Positions 25,776 through 34,271 of a DNA stretch of 64,000 bases are shown here, in pieces. The translations under genes and the position numbers were made by a program. Under the pieces are notes generated by a model. It had not been told where the DNA came from. It did no database searches and saw nothing but the letters and a program-made list of their open reading frames with translations. The stretch comes from a virus. The stretch covers positions 1 to 64,000 of the IMG/VR virus record IMGVR_UViG_3300023096_000002. One strand, given 5' to 3'. The stretch's first letter is position 1; every line of letters starts with the position of its first letter.

Positions 25776-27058
25776 GTCGTTTCGTCCTTCTTCTCCGGCG
25801 CTGGTGTCGTGTTGCTCGTTTCCGGCTCCGGAGGACCGCCCTCTTTCGGGAAGCCGATCTGCTCACGCTTTTCAGGTCCGGTAAGGAACGTGACAGGCGT
25901 GAGCTTCAAGGCACGATCCGCACGAGTTTGTGCGAGCGCTTCGATACTGTCATAGTCAAACCGAATGCGGCATCCGGGCGGGCATATGGCAGTGGTGAGG
26001 CCTGCCGCGATTGGATCGAGGTAGGCTGGGATGATGGTGTCCTCGTACAGGGATTGTCGCGAGGCGTTGTAGTTCCCGGCGAACTTGGCAGCGTCCGATG
26101 AACCGATACCGCCGAGAGCGATAGGAATACCAAAAGCTGAGTAGATCATGCGGGTCATATCGTCAAGCGGGACCTTTGAGTGGATGTCACTCATGCCGTT
26201 ATCCAGCGTGTCAACCTTGACCGAAGTATTGGTGAGCAGGAGGACGTTACCGGATTTCTCCGCGCCGACCTCACGATCATCAAACTCCCCCTTGAGTTCT
26301 TCCTCTTGGGGGCCAGTCAACGTCTTTTCCGCAGAGACGATGTATTTCAAGTTCGCGTGACCAGATGCAGTGTCATGCGCCCGTTGGAGCAGCATGGTAA
26401 TGATCTGTGATGGCAAGCCCAAAGCCTGGAGTGGGCTACTGTTCTTGCCTTCAATGTTCACGATCATGCTCAGGGGATTTAGCCCCGGCGTGACGTATTC
26501 GTAGGCGAAGGCGGCGGAGAACTCGTTCTTACGTCCTGGGTCGACCTGACGCCGCGTTTGTAAGCGTTCGAAGTTTTCTCCGGTCCCGTACTCGTATCGA
26601 TCGATTGCACCACTTTGTCCGACAACGGTTTTGAGATATCGCGCGGCAAGCGGGTAGAGTGCTCCGACGTCATTTCGTATGTCCCTTCCGACTTTGACAG
26701 CCCAACGTCCATAGCACGCTTTATTGATCGCGAGCCAGTACTTGAACTGGGCGGCATCCATGGTGTCGCATGGATTATCCAATACCTTCTGGATGGCTTT
26801 GAGAGTGGAGGCGGATGGTGCCGGTACTCCCTTCTCACCCGTCGCCTCGACATACCAGCGCACGCCTTGACAGCTGAGACCGATCTTGTTGATGCAACGG
26901 CTGACAATAGGATGCTTCATCGCTTCGTCAGCAATGATGAACTCCTGATAGCTGAGCACCGGACGAGTGCCAGTCATAATGAACCCGCCCATAAGGCGCT
27001 TGGTTGGATCACTGACCAGACGATTGACGGCGGCTGCTGCTTTACGGAACCAAGCCAT
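25772..27058 (-). CDS. Portal protein, HK97 family
   Basis: 428 residues. HPIVSRCINKIGLSCQGVRWYV (about 49-70) and the PLDDMTRMIYSAFGIPIALGGIGSSDAAKFAGNY region (about 312-345) are typical of the Phage_portal family (PF04860): helix, SFGIP-like loop, then the crown. The C-terminus is Pro/Glu-rich. It shares one base with the terminase stop. Confidence 0.9.
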   Translation of the reverse strand: MAWFRKAAAAVNRLVSDPTKRLMGGFIMTGTRPVLSYQEFIIADEAMKHPIVSRCINKIGLSCQGVRWYVEATGEKGVPAPSASTLKAIQKVLDNPCDTMDAAQFKYWLAINKACYGRWAVKVGRDIRNDVGALYPLAARYLKTVVGQSGAIDRYEYGTGENFERLQTRRQVDPGRKNEFSAAFAYEYVTPGLNPLSMIVNIEGKNSSPLQALGLPSQIITMLLQRAHDTASGHANLKYIVSAEKTLTGPQEEELKGEFDDREVGAEKSGNVLLLTNTSVKVDTLDNGMSDIHSKVPLDDMTRMIYSAFGIPIALGGIGSSDAAKFAGNYNASRQSLYEDTIIPAYLDPIAAGLTTAICPPGCRIRFDYDSIEALAQTRADRALKLTPVTFLTGPEKREQIGFPKEGGPPEPETSNTTPAPEKKDETT

Positions 27059-28263
27059 CAGAGCTGTATCCTTTTCATTCCGACCGCGTTGTTTTGACGA
27101 AGGTCTTCAGTTGCGTATCGGACAGCATCCCAGCCGTGGTTGTCCATGTCTTCAAGGACCGGCAAGGGTTTCTGACTTAGTGGGTCAACCTTCCAGCTAT
27201 AGAGCCGCGCTTCCTCCTGCATGTGGACGCATTCAGGGTCGATGACGATCTCATAGCCTTGCAGCCAGTTCACGCCTGATTTCACGCTGCCCGGACCTTT
27301 AACTGAGCCTCTGACGTTGAACCGCCTCTTATTGAGGAAGTCGATTGTCATTGGCTGCGAGCTGTCAGCGGTGATTGGGTAGCGCCGCACTTCACTGACT
27401 TCATCCATTGCGGATGGCATGTCGTCAAGCGGGATGTGACCGAACATTTCCTGCGCGATGTAAATCTGGCGTGTTCTCTCGAGCACGTAGAGTTTCACCA
27501 AAGCGCTAGGGTCTCGGCTGAAACCAAAGTCCATGCCGAACCGTGGCATGTCATATTCGCTGGTGTTGAGACGGCCGACGCGCCAATTGGTGAAGACGCG
27601 GCTTTCGTTCATCTCATCGTAGTCACCCAACCAGACATGCTTAAAGCGCTTCAGATTGGAACGCTTCATACGCTCCATGTCGGAGGCCATTTCGCCGTGA
27701 TAGAACCAAGGATTATCCTCGATACCGACACGCTGGATGTAAGCATCCTCCGGCGGGAAAGCCCCACGGAAGAAGTCGTCGATTGGGTCTTCAGGACTTA
27801 CCGGGTTCCACGTACACCATATCTCGGAGCCGGGTTTACGGATGGTCGGGACGAGAAGCTCCCATGAACGTGCCTTCACGTTACGAGCTTCTTCGATCCA
27901 AAATATGTCAATATCGTCCAGCGATTTGATGCTGTCGATGTTGCGTTCAAGACCGACGAACGTGAAGCGACTGTCCAAGCGCCGATGGACGATCTCGTTG
28001 TGCGTGACGTTGTAGTCACGCTGCAACCCTAGCTCTTTGATACGGCCTTCAATGGTAGACTTAGCGGAGTCACGAATTGAGTTCTGGAACTGACGTCCGC
28101 AGACAATACGTGTCGGCTTTTGGCTGGAGATGACACTCAGGGCAAGACTTACTGACCGCGACTTAGCGGAACCGCGCCCGCCGAACAGCGCCTTGTAACG
28201 ATAGGGCTGGAAGAGCGGACCGAATTTCTCGCCCAACGAAAGTTGGACAACCCGGTCCGCCAT
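27058..28263 (-). CDS. Terminase large subunit
   Basis: 401 residues, PBSX/Terminase_3 type. The ATPase domain has Walker A GGRGSAKS (28-35) and Walker B IDIFWIEEA (about 118-126), then the WCTWNP coupling motif. The nuclease domain begins with GMDFGFSRDPSA (about 243-254), with further acidic residues at DPECVHMQEE and a final DNHGWDAVRYA. It packages DNA with the small subunit, which is unusually far upstream (about 5 kb). Confidence 0.92.
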   Translation of the reverse strand: MADRVVQLSLGEKFGPLFQPYRYKALFGGRGSAKSRSVSLALSVISSQKPTRIVCGRQFQNSIRDSAKSTIEGRIKELGLQRDYNVTHNEIVHRRLDSRFTFVGLERNIDSIKSLDDIDIFWIEEARNVKARSWELLVPTIRKPGSEIWCTWNPVSPEDPIDDFFRGAFPPEDAYIQRVGIEDNPWFYHGEMASDMERMKRSNLKRFKHVWLGDYDEMNESRVFTNWRVGRLNTSEYDMPRFGMDFGFSRDPSALVKLYVLERTRQIYIAQEMFGHIPLDDMPSAMDEVSEVRRYPITADSSQPMTIDFLNKRRFNVRGSVKGPGSVKSGVNWLQGYEIVIDPECVHMQEEARLYSWKVDPLSQKPLPVLEDMDNHGWDAVRYATEDLRQNNAVGMKRIQL

Positions 28264-28266
28264 TTA

Positions 28267-28455
28267 TCAGACCTTGGTACGGGTGGAGGCAGTGCGGTTC
28301 GGACTGGAAGCAACTGGACCAGTTGGCGAACCTTTGATTGACTGACTGTCAACAGTCTTTATGCCGGTGGGCTGAGTGCCTTGGTTCAGATTGCGGCGAC
28401 CTTGTGAATTGCCGCTTGCCTGAACTCGAGCTTTGCCGCAGGATGAGCAAGCCAT
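28267..28455 (-). CDS. Small CxxC protein
   Basis: 62 residues. AAGGAGA lies 8 bases before ATG 28455 and decides the start. The N-terminus MACSSCGKA is a zinc-knuckle type motif common in tiny phage proteins next to terminase. The rest is polar, disordered and Ser/Thr/Gly-rich. The stop is three bases before the terminase ATG. Confidence 0.7.
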   Translation of the reverse strand: MACSSCGKARVQASGNSQGRRNLNQGTQPTGIKTVDSQSIKGSPTGPVASSPNRTASTRTKV

Positions 28456-28475
28456 GTCGTTCTCCTTGACGTGGA

Positions 28476-28757
28476 TCAGTTGAACAGGTAACAGGAGGTC
28501 CACGCCAAAAAGCCTCCCAAAAGAAACCCAAAAGTTACTCCGCGATACCAAAAGCAGATGGGGCAGTCGTTCCAGAACATGCCTGCGAACAAAATCCATC
28601 TGGAATTGTGCGGAAGTTCGTAACCGAACAGAAAGAATATAAATGTCCGGTCTACAATGCGCTCTACAGCCGCCCGCCGCCTATACCATATACGGGCTTT
28701 GCGCACGCGCTCGGTCTGGCGTGCTCGATCATTTGGGAGCATTGGCTTTAGCCGCAT
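28476..28757 (-). CDS. Small membrane protein, holin candidate
   Basis: Up to 93 residues (ATG 28757, or 88 from 28742). A very basic N-terminus is followed by two hydrophobic segments, about 38-60 and 70-90 (GVTFGFLLGGFLAWTSCYLF). The topology would suit a class II holin, but genes of lysis lie 25 kb away, so another membrane role is equally possible. Confidence 0.55.
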   Translation of the reverse strand: MRLKPMLPNDRARQTERVRKARIWYRRRAAVERIVDRTFIFFLFGYELPHNSRWILFAGMFWNDCPICFWYRGVTFGFLLGGFLAWTSCYLFN

Positions 28758-28983
28758 GATTGATCATTGCAGTCAGTCGTGCGCCTTTGAGCTTGAGCAT
28801 TGCCAGCTTTTTCTTGAGCAGGTTCATCTCACTCTCTTTGGCACGACGCTGAGCCCGCGTGATGTCAGTGCGCAGGGGAGTTGAAACTTCCCGCTCGGCA
28901 TTCTCGAGAGCTTCATTCAGACGCATGGCCGCATCGGCCGCATCCTTTTCCATCTCAAGCGTCTTCAATTGCGTGTTAAGCAT
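28729..28983 (-). CDS. Small coiled-coil protein
   Basis: 84 residues, almost wholly helical and charged (KTLEMEKDAADAAMRLNEALENAERE ... MNLLKKKLAMLKLKG). Its end overlaps the membrane-protein frame. Function unknown; could pair with the neighbouring small membrane proteins. Confidence 0.6.
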   Translation of the reverse strand: MLNTQLKTLEMEKDAADAAMRLNEALENAEREVSTPLRTDITRAQRRAKESEMNLLKKKLAMLKLKGARLTAMINHAAKANAPK

Positions 28984-29012
28984 CAGAGTTTTCCCTTCCG
29001 AATGCGGTTTGA

Positions 29013-29189
29013 TCAGTGGTCAGATTGCTTTGGGCGCAACCTGTTTTGTTCGCGAATGGCGCGGCGAATGATCAGCTCCAGACTGTGACTGGCGTTCTCT
29101 ATCTCGATGCGACCCTTTGTCACGACAGCCAGCGCTAACTTGCGGTCCGTGTCATCCGGGTTAAATATCCGTGATAGGAAGTTTGGCAC
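29013..29189 (-). CDS. Small hypothetical protein, GTG start
   Basis: 58 residues. The GTG at 29189 overlaps the upstream stop (TAGTG), with AGGGAG about 8 bases before it. LALAVVTKGRIEIENASHSLELIIRRAIREQ is amphipathic helix-like. No family recognised. Confidence 0.55.
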   Translation of the reverse strand: MPNFLSRIFNPDDTDRKLALAVVTKGRIEIENASHSLELIIRRAIREQNRLRPKQSDH

Positions 29190-29425
29190 TAATCCGCTCC
29201 CTTGCCCCGTAAGTAATCGGTGAGTGACTTTAAAGAAGTCAGCAACCGTTCTTGTACGAGGGCGCTTTCCTGACCCAACTTGATCAGGGTGTCCGTGAGA
29301 GTTTGTATCCGCCCATCCTGCTTGTAGATCACGTAACCCATCGCAAGTAATGCAATTCCGACGAGACCTTGATCCAGCAGCAATGACGAGATGCGCTCTG
29401 CTATTCCCAGAGTTTGAGGTTCCAT
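29189..29425 (-). CDS. Small single-span membrane protein with coiled coil
   Basis: 78 residues from ATG 29425. One membrane helix (about 20-36, GLVGIALLAMGYVIYK) is followed by a polar coiled coil (QTLTDTLIKLGQESALVQERLLTSLKSL). This topology matches i-spanins or holin partners. Together with the two small genes downstream it might be a second set of membrane functions near the fibre genes. Confidence 0.6.
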   Translation of the reverse strand: MEPQTLGIAERISSLLLDQGLVGIALLAMGYVIYKQDGRIQTLTDTLIKLGQESALVQERLLTSLKSLTDYLRGKGAD

Positions 29426-29546
29426 TGAAGTCCGCCATGATCTCAACCTCTGGGAGTGTTACGCCCTTACTCAAGCATAACACACCAACGGGGTAATAGT
29501 TGCATTCTGACCGTCAAGACATCGCCTAATCGGTAAGTCCGTTGGT

Positions 29547-30479
29547 TTACGGATTGCTTACGCTGTCCGTTGTCGCGATGCCGTAGAACGATCCGCCGGT
29601 AGCGATGCCGCTGACAGTGCAGCCAGTCCAGCCGCCAGCCGGGAGAGTGCTAAAGAAAAGTCCAGTGCTGAAGCCGCCAGAGAGGAACGAACTACGATCA
29701 CGCGCCCATTTAAGGACAGGTTGTGATCCGGAGAACATCGCAGCGGCAGTCCAGGTGATACCGTCTACCGATTTCAGACCAGTCGTGAGCGTTTGCGGTG
29801 ACACGAGATAGTCATTGTCGATAGTATTCTGAGCAGGAGAATTGGACGGCACGCCAGTCGCGCGCTCAGTCCAAGTTATCCCGTCAGGGGAAGTCATGAC
29901 TGACGATCCGGTGCGAGAAGCCAAAACAAATTGACTGTCGCTTTCAGACCACATCACGCCATTGCCTCCGGTGGAGGTCGTAGCAGCCGTAGTCCATGTG
30001 ACACCGCCATCATCAGAACGGGCGGCAGTGCTCGGGCCGACGACTACGATGCGATCCAAGGACGGCGAGTAAGCAGCGGAGTTCCACGAGACGGCAGCAA
30101 TGGTACGCGTTGTCCACGTGATACCGTCTGGTGAAGTGTAGCAGGTGGATGGCCCAAAAGCTACGAACTGATTTTGGGTGGGTATCCATATGAGAGCATG
30201 GAAAATACCCGGGATGGCAACGTTCGTCCAAGTGACGCCGTAGTCATCGGAATAAGCTGCTTGCAGCGTATTGTACGATCCAATGACAAAGCGCGTCAAA
30301 GCACCGGAATACGCAACTGCGAGGGATTGCGGAACCGGCTTAGGCAGGATTTGAACCCAGCCGTTCGCAATGTCACCAGTGCAACGGTAGAAGTTTTCAG
30401 TTCCTACTGCGACCGCTTTGAAAGCTGGAGCGGGTGGGCCGTGGCGGCGATGAATTCTACGACGCGCCACGTTCACCAT
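29547..30479 (-). CDS. Beta-propeller tail protein with Asp-box repeats (copy 1)
   Basis: 310 residues. Five Asp-box (BNR) motifs of the form S.DG.TWT occur at about 45-residue spacing (SDDYGVTW, SPDGITW, SDDGGVTW, SPDGITW, SVDGITW), predicting a six- or seven-bladed propeller as in sialidases and phage receptor-binding proteins. A basic N-terminal tail (RRRIHRRHGPP) may attach to the particle. It is a diverged tandem copy of the upstream gene. Confidence 0.75.
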   Translation of the reverse strand: MVNVARRRIHRRHGPPAPAFKAVAVGTENFYRCTGDIANGWVQILPKPVPQSLAVAYSGALTRFVIGSYNTLQAAYSDDYGVTWTNVAIPGIFHALIWIPTQNQFVAFGPSTCYTSPDGITWTTRTIAAVSWNSAAYSPSLDRIVVVGPSTAARSDDGGVTWTTAATTSTGGNGVMWSESDSQFVLASRTGSSVMTSPDGITWTERATGVPSNSPAQNTIDNDYLVSPQTLTTGLKSVDGITWTAAAMFSGSQPVLKWARDRSSFLSGGFSTGLFFSTLPAGGWTGCTVSGIATGGSFYGIATTDSVSNP

Positions 30480-30489
30480 TGCAAGCTCC

Positions 30490-31464
30490 TTAGTCCGGGT
30501 TCAAAGTCTGGTCCGTGTGACCAAGCGCATACCAGTTGGCGACGTTTGGAATTGAAGACGTCCAACCACTGGAGTTATCATCAGGAGCCCAGAAGGTTCC
30601 TGCGCCGAAGTATCCGGCATAGAACACGCCGCGATCACCAAGCCATTGGGTTGTCACTGCGAGACCGGCAGGCATGTTGCCAGCGCTCCACACTTTGCCA
30701 TCCGTCGAGCGAGCACCAAAAGTCCCAGCTTGGTGTGGTCCAGCATGAGCAAAACCAGTCCGCTCATTTGTCGCAATGTAGTTATAGCTCGCCGGACCAA
30801 CGCCAATCACCCACGTGATCCCATCCAAGCTGTAGAGGAGACCGTTCGTGCCGCGACTGCCGATGTTGAACAGACCGTTCTTTGCAGACCAATCACAGCC
30901 GACGGCATTGGAAGCCGTTGTCGTAACGGCTGTCCACGTTACGCCCTTGTCATCGGAATACTTGGCGCTGGCTCCGCCGACTGCAACGATGCGACCGTCC
31001 CCGGAGCCGAGGGTAGGGGAGAACCCCATGGAGTTAGCCACAAAGCCAAGAGCAGTTTTGGCGGTCCACGTAATGCCGTCCGGTGAAGTGTAAACAGCGC
31101 CGGTGCTTGTCAATGCATAGAACAGATTATGCATCGCCACGAACTTCAGATAATAAGCAGCGAACGGGACCGCGATAGTAGTGAAGGTCACGTTGTCGTC
31201 ATCAGAATAAGCTATCTGATTAGCCGCATAATTCGCAACGATGAACCGACGCAGTGGACCGGAATAGGCAATACCGATCACACTGGAGAATGGCGTACCT
31301 GCGATGTTGACCCAACCACCCGGACCACCGAGCTTAGGATCATCCTCGCAGCGCCACCAGCCAGCGGTGTCGGAAATTGCCAGTGCCTTAAACCGCGCCG
31401 GAAAGGCGTTTCCACTCCGCTTGCGCGTGTAGATGCCTTTCCGCATGTTCATCATTGACGGCAT
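30490..31464 (-). CDS. Beta-propeller tail protein with Asp-box repeats (copy 2)
   Basis: 324 residues. It carries SDDDNVTF, SPDGITW, SDDKGVTW, SLDGITW and STDGKVW motifs. It has the same layout as the next gene: basic N-terminus, FKALA/FKAVA strand, IAYSGPL.RF/VAYSGALTRF. Its start overlaps the stop of the collagen-like fibre by one base. The trio probably makes one adsorption structure. Confidence 0.75.
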   Translation of the reverse strand: MPSMMNMRKGIYTRKRSGNAFPARFKALAISDTAGWWRCEDDPKLGGPGGWVNIAGTPFSSVIGIAYSGPLRRFIVANYAANQIAYSDDDNVTFTTIAVPFAAYYLKFVAMHNLFYALTSTGAVYTSPDGITWTAKTALGFVANSMGFSPTLGSGDGRIVAVGGASAKYSDDKGVTWTAVTTTASNAVGCDWSAKNGLFNIGSRGTNGLLYSLDGITWVIGVGPASYNYIATNERTGFAHAGPHQAGTFGARSTDGKVWSAGNMPAGLAVTTQWLGDRGVFYAGYFGAGTFWAPDDNSSGWTSSIPNVANWYALGHTDQTLNPD

Positions 31465-32669
31465 TAGACCGGCTCCATGTTTCCTGCCAAGTCCCAGATA
31501 TCCGTTCCGACCTTAGTCAGGATGGCAGACGAGAATGCAGCGAGCACAAACGTCTGAGTGGAGGGCTTGTTGATTGTCACGCCAGCGCCTGGAGTGATTG
31601 TCAGATTGCCAGTGTTCGCGTTGATGAACGCAATCGTGGTTCCTTGCGGGAAGGCCAGTGTCGCGTTCGGTGGGACCGTCAGCGTCTTCGCGCTAGCGTT
31701 CGTCATGCGGATGTACTTATTGGTATCCGCAAGCGCGATGGTCTTGGCCGTGGTGGCGTCGACAACGATCGTAACTTCCGGGACAACCAAAAGGCCAGCC
31801 GCATCAGCCGTGAGCTGATTACCGGTGACAGCACTGAGTTTTACATCAGCAGTCAGAGGAGTACCAGCTTCACCAGTGCCGCCTAGATTGATCGTAGCGG
31901 TGTCAGTAATTTCCAGTGGCGGAGCGGGATCGCCCTGCGGACCCTCCGGTCCAGTTGGTCCAGTCGCACCAGTGTTACCGATGAGACCTTGTGGACCCTG
32001 TGGACCTTGCGGGCCGTCTGGACCCTGCGGACCAGCGGGACCATCTGGACCTTGCGGACCGGCAATACCTTGCGGACCTTGAGCACCATCCGCACCAGCC
32101 GGACCAGCCGGACCCTGCGGTCCAGTCGCGCCGGTAGCACCAGCAGGACCAGTCGGACCGACCGGACCTTCAACGCCAGTGAAGAACCCAAAATCCTGCC
32201 AAGTCGGGGTCGGCATGACAGGCTGAAACTGGATGATGTGACGTTCCATGTCACCAGCAAGGGACGGCGGAACGTTCTGGTCAGCACGCAAGTCACCTTC
32301 AGGATTTACGACGTAAACCCATTCAATGCCAGCGGCTTCAATCGCTGCGATCTTGGCATCAGTCAGGTCGCCGTATTCATCCGGAACCAGACCGCCGCCC
32401 GTCGCGCCCTGCGGACCCTGAGCGCCATCAGCGCCGTTGAGCCCGTCAGCTCCAGCAGGACCGACCGGACCGGCAGGACCTTGTGGACCGGCAGGACCTA
32501 CAGCACCCTGCGGACCAGTTGCGCCCTGCGGACCTTGAGCACCGGCAGGACCCTGCGGACCTTGAGGGCCAACTCCACCGCCGCCGCCAGCCATTACAGG
32601 AGCAGCGTTGGTTGGGAGGTCTTGCGCAACGTTAGGAGCGCACGCGTCAATGCATTGTTCATCAGCCAT
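31464..32669 (-). CDS. Collagen-like tail fibre protein
   Basis: 401 residues. Two collagen-like G-X-Y stretches (about 33-92 and 168-250) flank a globular module ([20 protein letters not shown]). The triple-helical stalks would make a long trimeric fibre. The C-terminal 95 residues (from [12 protein letters not shown] to [10 protein letters not shown]) match the end module of the large fibre at 4575-6737. The N-terminus has CIDAC. Confidence 0.8.
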   Translation of the reverse strand: MADEQCIDACAPNVAQDLPTNAAPVMAGGGGGVGPQGPQGPAGAQGPQGATGPQGAVGPAGPQGPAGPVGPAGADGLNGADGAQGPQGATGGGLVPDEYGDLTDAKIAAIEAAGIEWVYVVNPEGDLRADQNVPPSLAGDMERHIIQFQPVMPTPTWQDFGFFTGVEGPVGPTGPAGATGATGPQGPAGPAGADGAQGPQGIAGPQGPDGPAGPQGPDGPQGPQGPQGLIGNTGATGPTGPEGPQGDPAPPLEITDTATINLGGTGEAGTPLTADVKLSAVTGNQLTADAAGLLVVPEVTIVVDATTAKTIALADTNKYIRMTNASAKTLTVPPNATLAFPQGTTIAFINANTGNLTITPGAGVTINKPSTQTFVLAAFSSAILTKVGTDIWDLAGNMEPV

Positions 32670-32728
32670 CTCCGGGCTCCTTTGCGAATTTTAAAACTCT
32701 CCGGAAAGAGCTTGAAAATTAGCAAAAT

Positions 32729-32756
32729 CCCCAGGAAATCGTGAGAAATCCTGGGG
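32729..32756 (-). terminator. Intrinsic terminator upstream of the fibre genes
   Basis: CCCCAGGA (32729-32736) pairs with TCCTGGGG (32749-32756). On the minus strand it is followed by ATTTTGCTAATTTT. It lies inside the presumed late operon, after the packaging genes and before the collagen-like fibre, so read-through or a new promoter is needed downstream. Confidence 0.65.
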
Positions 32757-32779
32757 AATAATGAGAAATAATTGGTGCC

Positions 32780-32818
32780 GCCGGAAGCTATAGAACGACA
32801 TGAACCTTCGCTTCCGGC
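32780..32818. repeat. Second inverted repeat in the same gap
   Basis: GCCGGAAGC (32780-32788) pairs with GCTTCCGGC (32810-32818) around a 21-nt loop. No U-run follows. Together with the terminator it makes a structured 180-bp gap. Confidence 0.5.
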
Positions 32819-32853
32819 AGCTGATCACTCAGGGAGGGAACCCCGGAGCGAAC

Positions 32854-32931
32854 CTATTCACCGAAGATGTAAACAAATCCGGTTAAACCGAGCGCCGCGA
32901 GGACTAGATACTGACATACGAACCATGTCAT
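32854..32931 (-). CDS. 25-residue single-span membrane peptide
   Basis: The ATG at 32931 overlaps the stop of the HU-like gene (ATGA). The peptide is nearly all hydrophobic (FVCQYLVLAALGLTGFVYIF) with an acidic end. The overlap and the clean membrane span suggest a true small gene, but it has no known relative. Confidence 0.5.
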   Translation of the reverse strand: MTWFVCQYLVLAALGLTGFVYIFGE

Positions 32932-33242
32932 GCGCCCAAACTCCTCGGGACAGTATAATTGTTGGCGGACCGTTGCTCTTCGTCACGTTCATCACCGAAC
33001 CAAAAGGGGTTGAGGATAGTTCGCAACTTAGCATCCTGCTCAAAGTCAACGTACTTGCGCTCAGGGATATCCTCGTAGATACCCTTGATTATGTTCAAGC
33101 GACTTTGAGCGCAGACCGTCCGGACCGTAAACGTTCCAAGACCGTAGACGCGACTTGTTCCAGTTGTAGCCAATTCAAGCTGCACCTGATCCCATGTCTT
33201 CTTGCTGTTCCCAGCGAAATTTGCACGCCGTGGAGCAGCCAT
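32928..33242 (-). CDS. HU/IHF-like protein
   Basis: 104 residues. The stretch GLGTFTVRTVCAQSRLNIIKG followed by IPERKYVDFEQDAKLRTIL follows the HU consensus (G.GtF.vr...aR...NP.Tge.i.Ip....v.F.ag..Lk..l). However, the usual ARxGRNPxTG arm is changed (AQSRLNIIKG), lacking the proline. It lies right after terminase small subunit, so it may bend DNA at the packaging site. Confidence 0.65.
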   Translation of the reverse strand: MAAPRRANFAGNSKKTWDQVQLELATTGTSRVYGLGTFTVRTVCAQSRLNIIKGIYEDIPERKYVDFEQDAKLRTILNPFWFGDERDEEQRSANNYTVPRSLGA

Positions 33243-33799
33243 TATGCGTCCTCAGTCTTGACCTGTTCAACGAACTCAGCAACGGGGTCCGCTTCCGGCT
33301 TCGGCAGGACGGTCCCAGTCGGCAGCAAGGTGAACTGAACGATCGTGTTCCCAAGGGCAGCGCCTCCAGGACCAGTGTGCTCATTGACCAGCTTTTCGTT
33401 GTAGTCCGGATTGATGCGGGCCGCGATCCATTTCCGGGTGTCAATGCGGAGGGCCGCACGACGAATGCTGGAGGTCTTGATCATTGGACCGTTGACACCC
33501 ATAGTGATGTCATCAGTGCAATCATCCGCAATCTCAATCATCTCGTCAACATAGCTCTCAACGCGAGCCATCTTGGCGATCTTGTATTTCTCCTTGAAAT
33601 CCGGATACTTGTGCAGCCAAGCGTAGATCGTGTTCTTGGTCGCAGGCATTCCCGGATAACGCATAGCCTGATCCATTGTCAGACCAGCCGCAATCAGCTC
33701 ACAGAACTTGTCGCCGAGCTCAACGCTCCAGGAGGCATACTGTTCTGGATTATCAATAAAGGACTGCACGTGATCCGGCAGTTCATTTTCGTCAGACAC
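33242..33799 (-). CDS. Terminase small subunit
   Basis: 185 residues from GTG 33799, chosen because AAGGAG lies six bases upstream; an in-frame start at 33883 or 33877 would add a basic N-terminus. CELIAAGLTMDQAMRYPGMPATKNTIYAWLHKYPDFKEKY is an HTH of the kind seen in phage small terminases, followed by EMIEIADDCTDD and the RIDTRKWIAARINP helix. It recognises DNA for packaging. Confidence 0.82.
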   Translation of the reverse strand: MSDENELPDHVQSFIDNPEQYASWSVELGDKFCELIAAGLTMDQAMRYPGMPATKNTIYAWLHKYPDFKEKYKIAKMARVESYVDEMIEIADDCTDDITMGVNGPMIKTSSIRRAALRIDTRKWIAARINPDYNEKLVNEHTGPGGAALGNTIVQFTLLPTGTVLPKPEADPVAEFVEQVKTEDA

Positions 33800-34271
33800 G
33801 GCGTACTCCTTTCTGAAATTGTCGCGCTTGCAGCCATCTGTTGATGAGCCATGCGCGTGCCTTTTCTCTTTAAGCATTCTCACGGATGCGACAGAACCGA
33901 AGGTGCCGAGCTGAGGAGTGTATCAGCGCTCTGGTGGATTTCGTCTCGGGGAAGCCAAGGTTAAGCTGTGCACGCTTTGACCGAGACTTGGGATCAACAG
34001 GTCAGGAGATCAACCCCGCACTGAACGATCTTACCCCGAGGAGTGTTGGGCGGCGAGGCTTGGAGGATCTCGAGCCGCCCGAAATGAGATCGCCCCGGAA
34101 GGCGAGACCATAAGGAACTCTTCCGGGGCGATCGTTGAGAGCTCAATCAGGTCTCGAGATGCGCGGCACTTCATCTCAGGGAGTTCCCGAGAAGAGTGCT
34201 GCACTGCGTGGACTTAAACCTTAACCCGGAGGGGGTTTTATCCAGCGAAACCAATGACGTATGCCCTACCC
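33800..34271 (-). promoter_or_regulatory. Structured non-coding leader between NusG-like gene and terminase
   Basis: About 470 nt with no credible gene. Inverted repeats on the leftward RNA: 34088-34100 with 34121-34133 (13 bp, GATCGCCCCGGAA); 34048-34054 with 34074-34080 (GGGCGGC); 34156-34161 with 34172-34177 (GAGATG); 33943-33949 with 33981-33987 (GTCTCGG), enclosing AAGC...GCTT; and AACCC/GGGTT at 34223-34237. GATCAAC occurs twice near 34000. It could be an antitermination leader, a packaging site, or a structured 5' UTR. Confidence 0.6.
34088..34133 (-). repeat. 13-bp perfect hairpin in the late leader
   Basis: GATCGCCCCGGAA and TTCCGGGGCGATC enclose a 20-nt loop. On the minus strand TCATTTC follows, a poor U-run. 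It is the strongest structure in the leader and could act as a conditional terminator. Confidence 0.6.

Noticed and set aside
28476-29425. A second complete lysis cassette
   Set aside because: The small membrane proteins suit holin or spanin topology, but there is no lysin here and the real lysis genes are at 3.0-4.6 kb. Topology alone is not enough.
5870-32200. Frequent CCAAAA/TTTTGG words through the window
   Set aside because: They appear in both orientations and inside many codon contexts. Without a count against a background model I cannot call it more than codon use.
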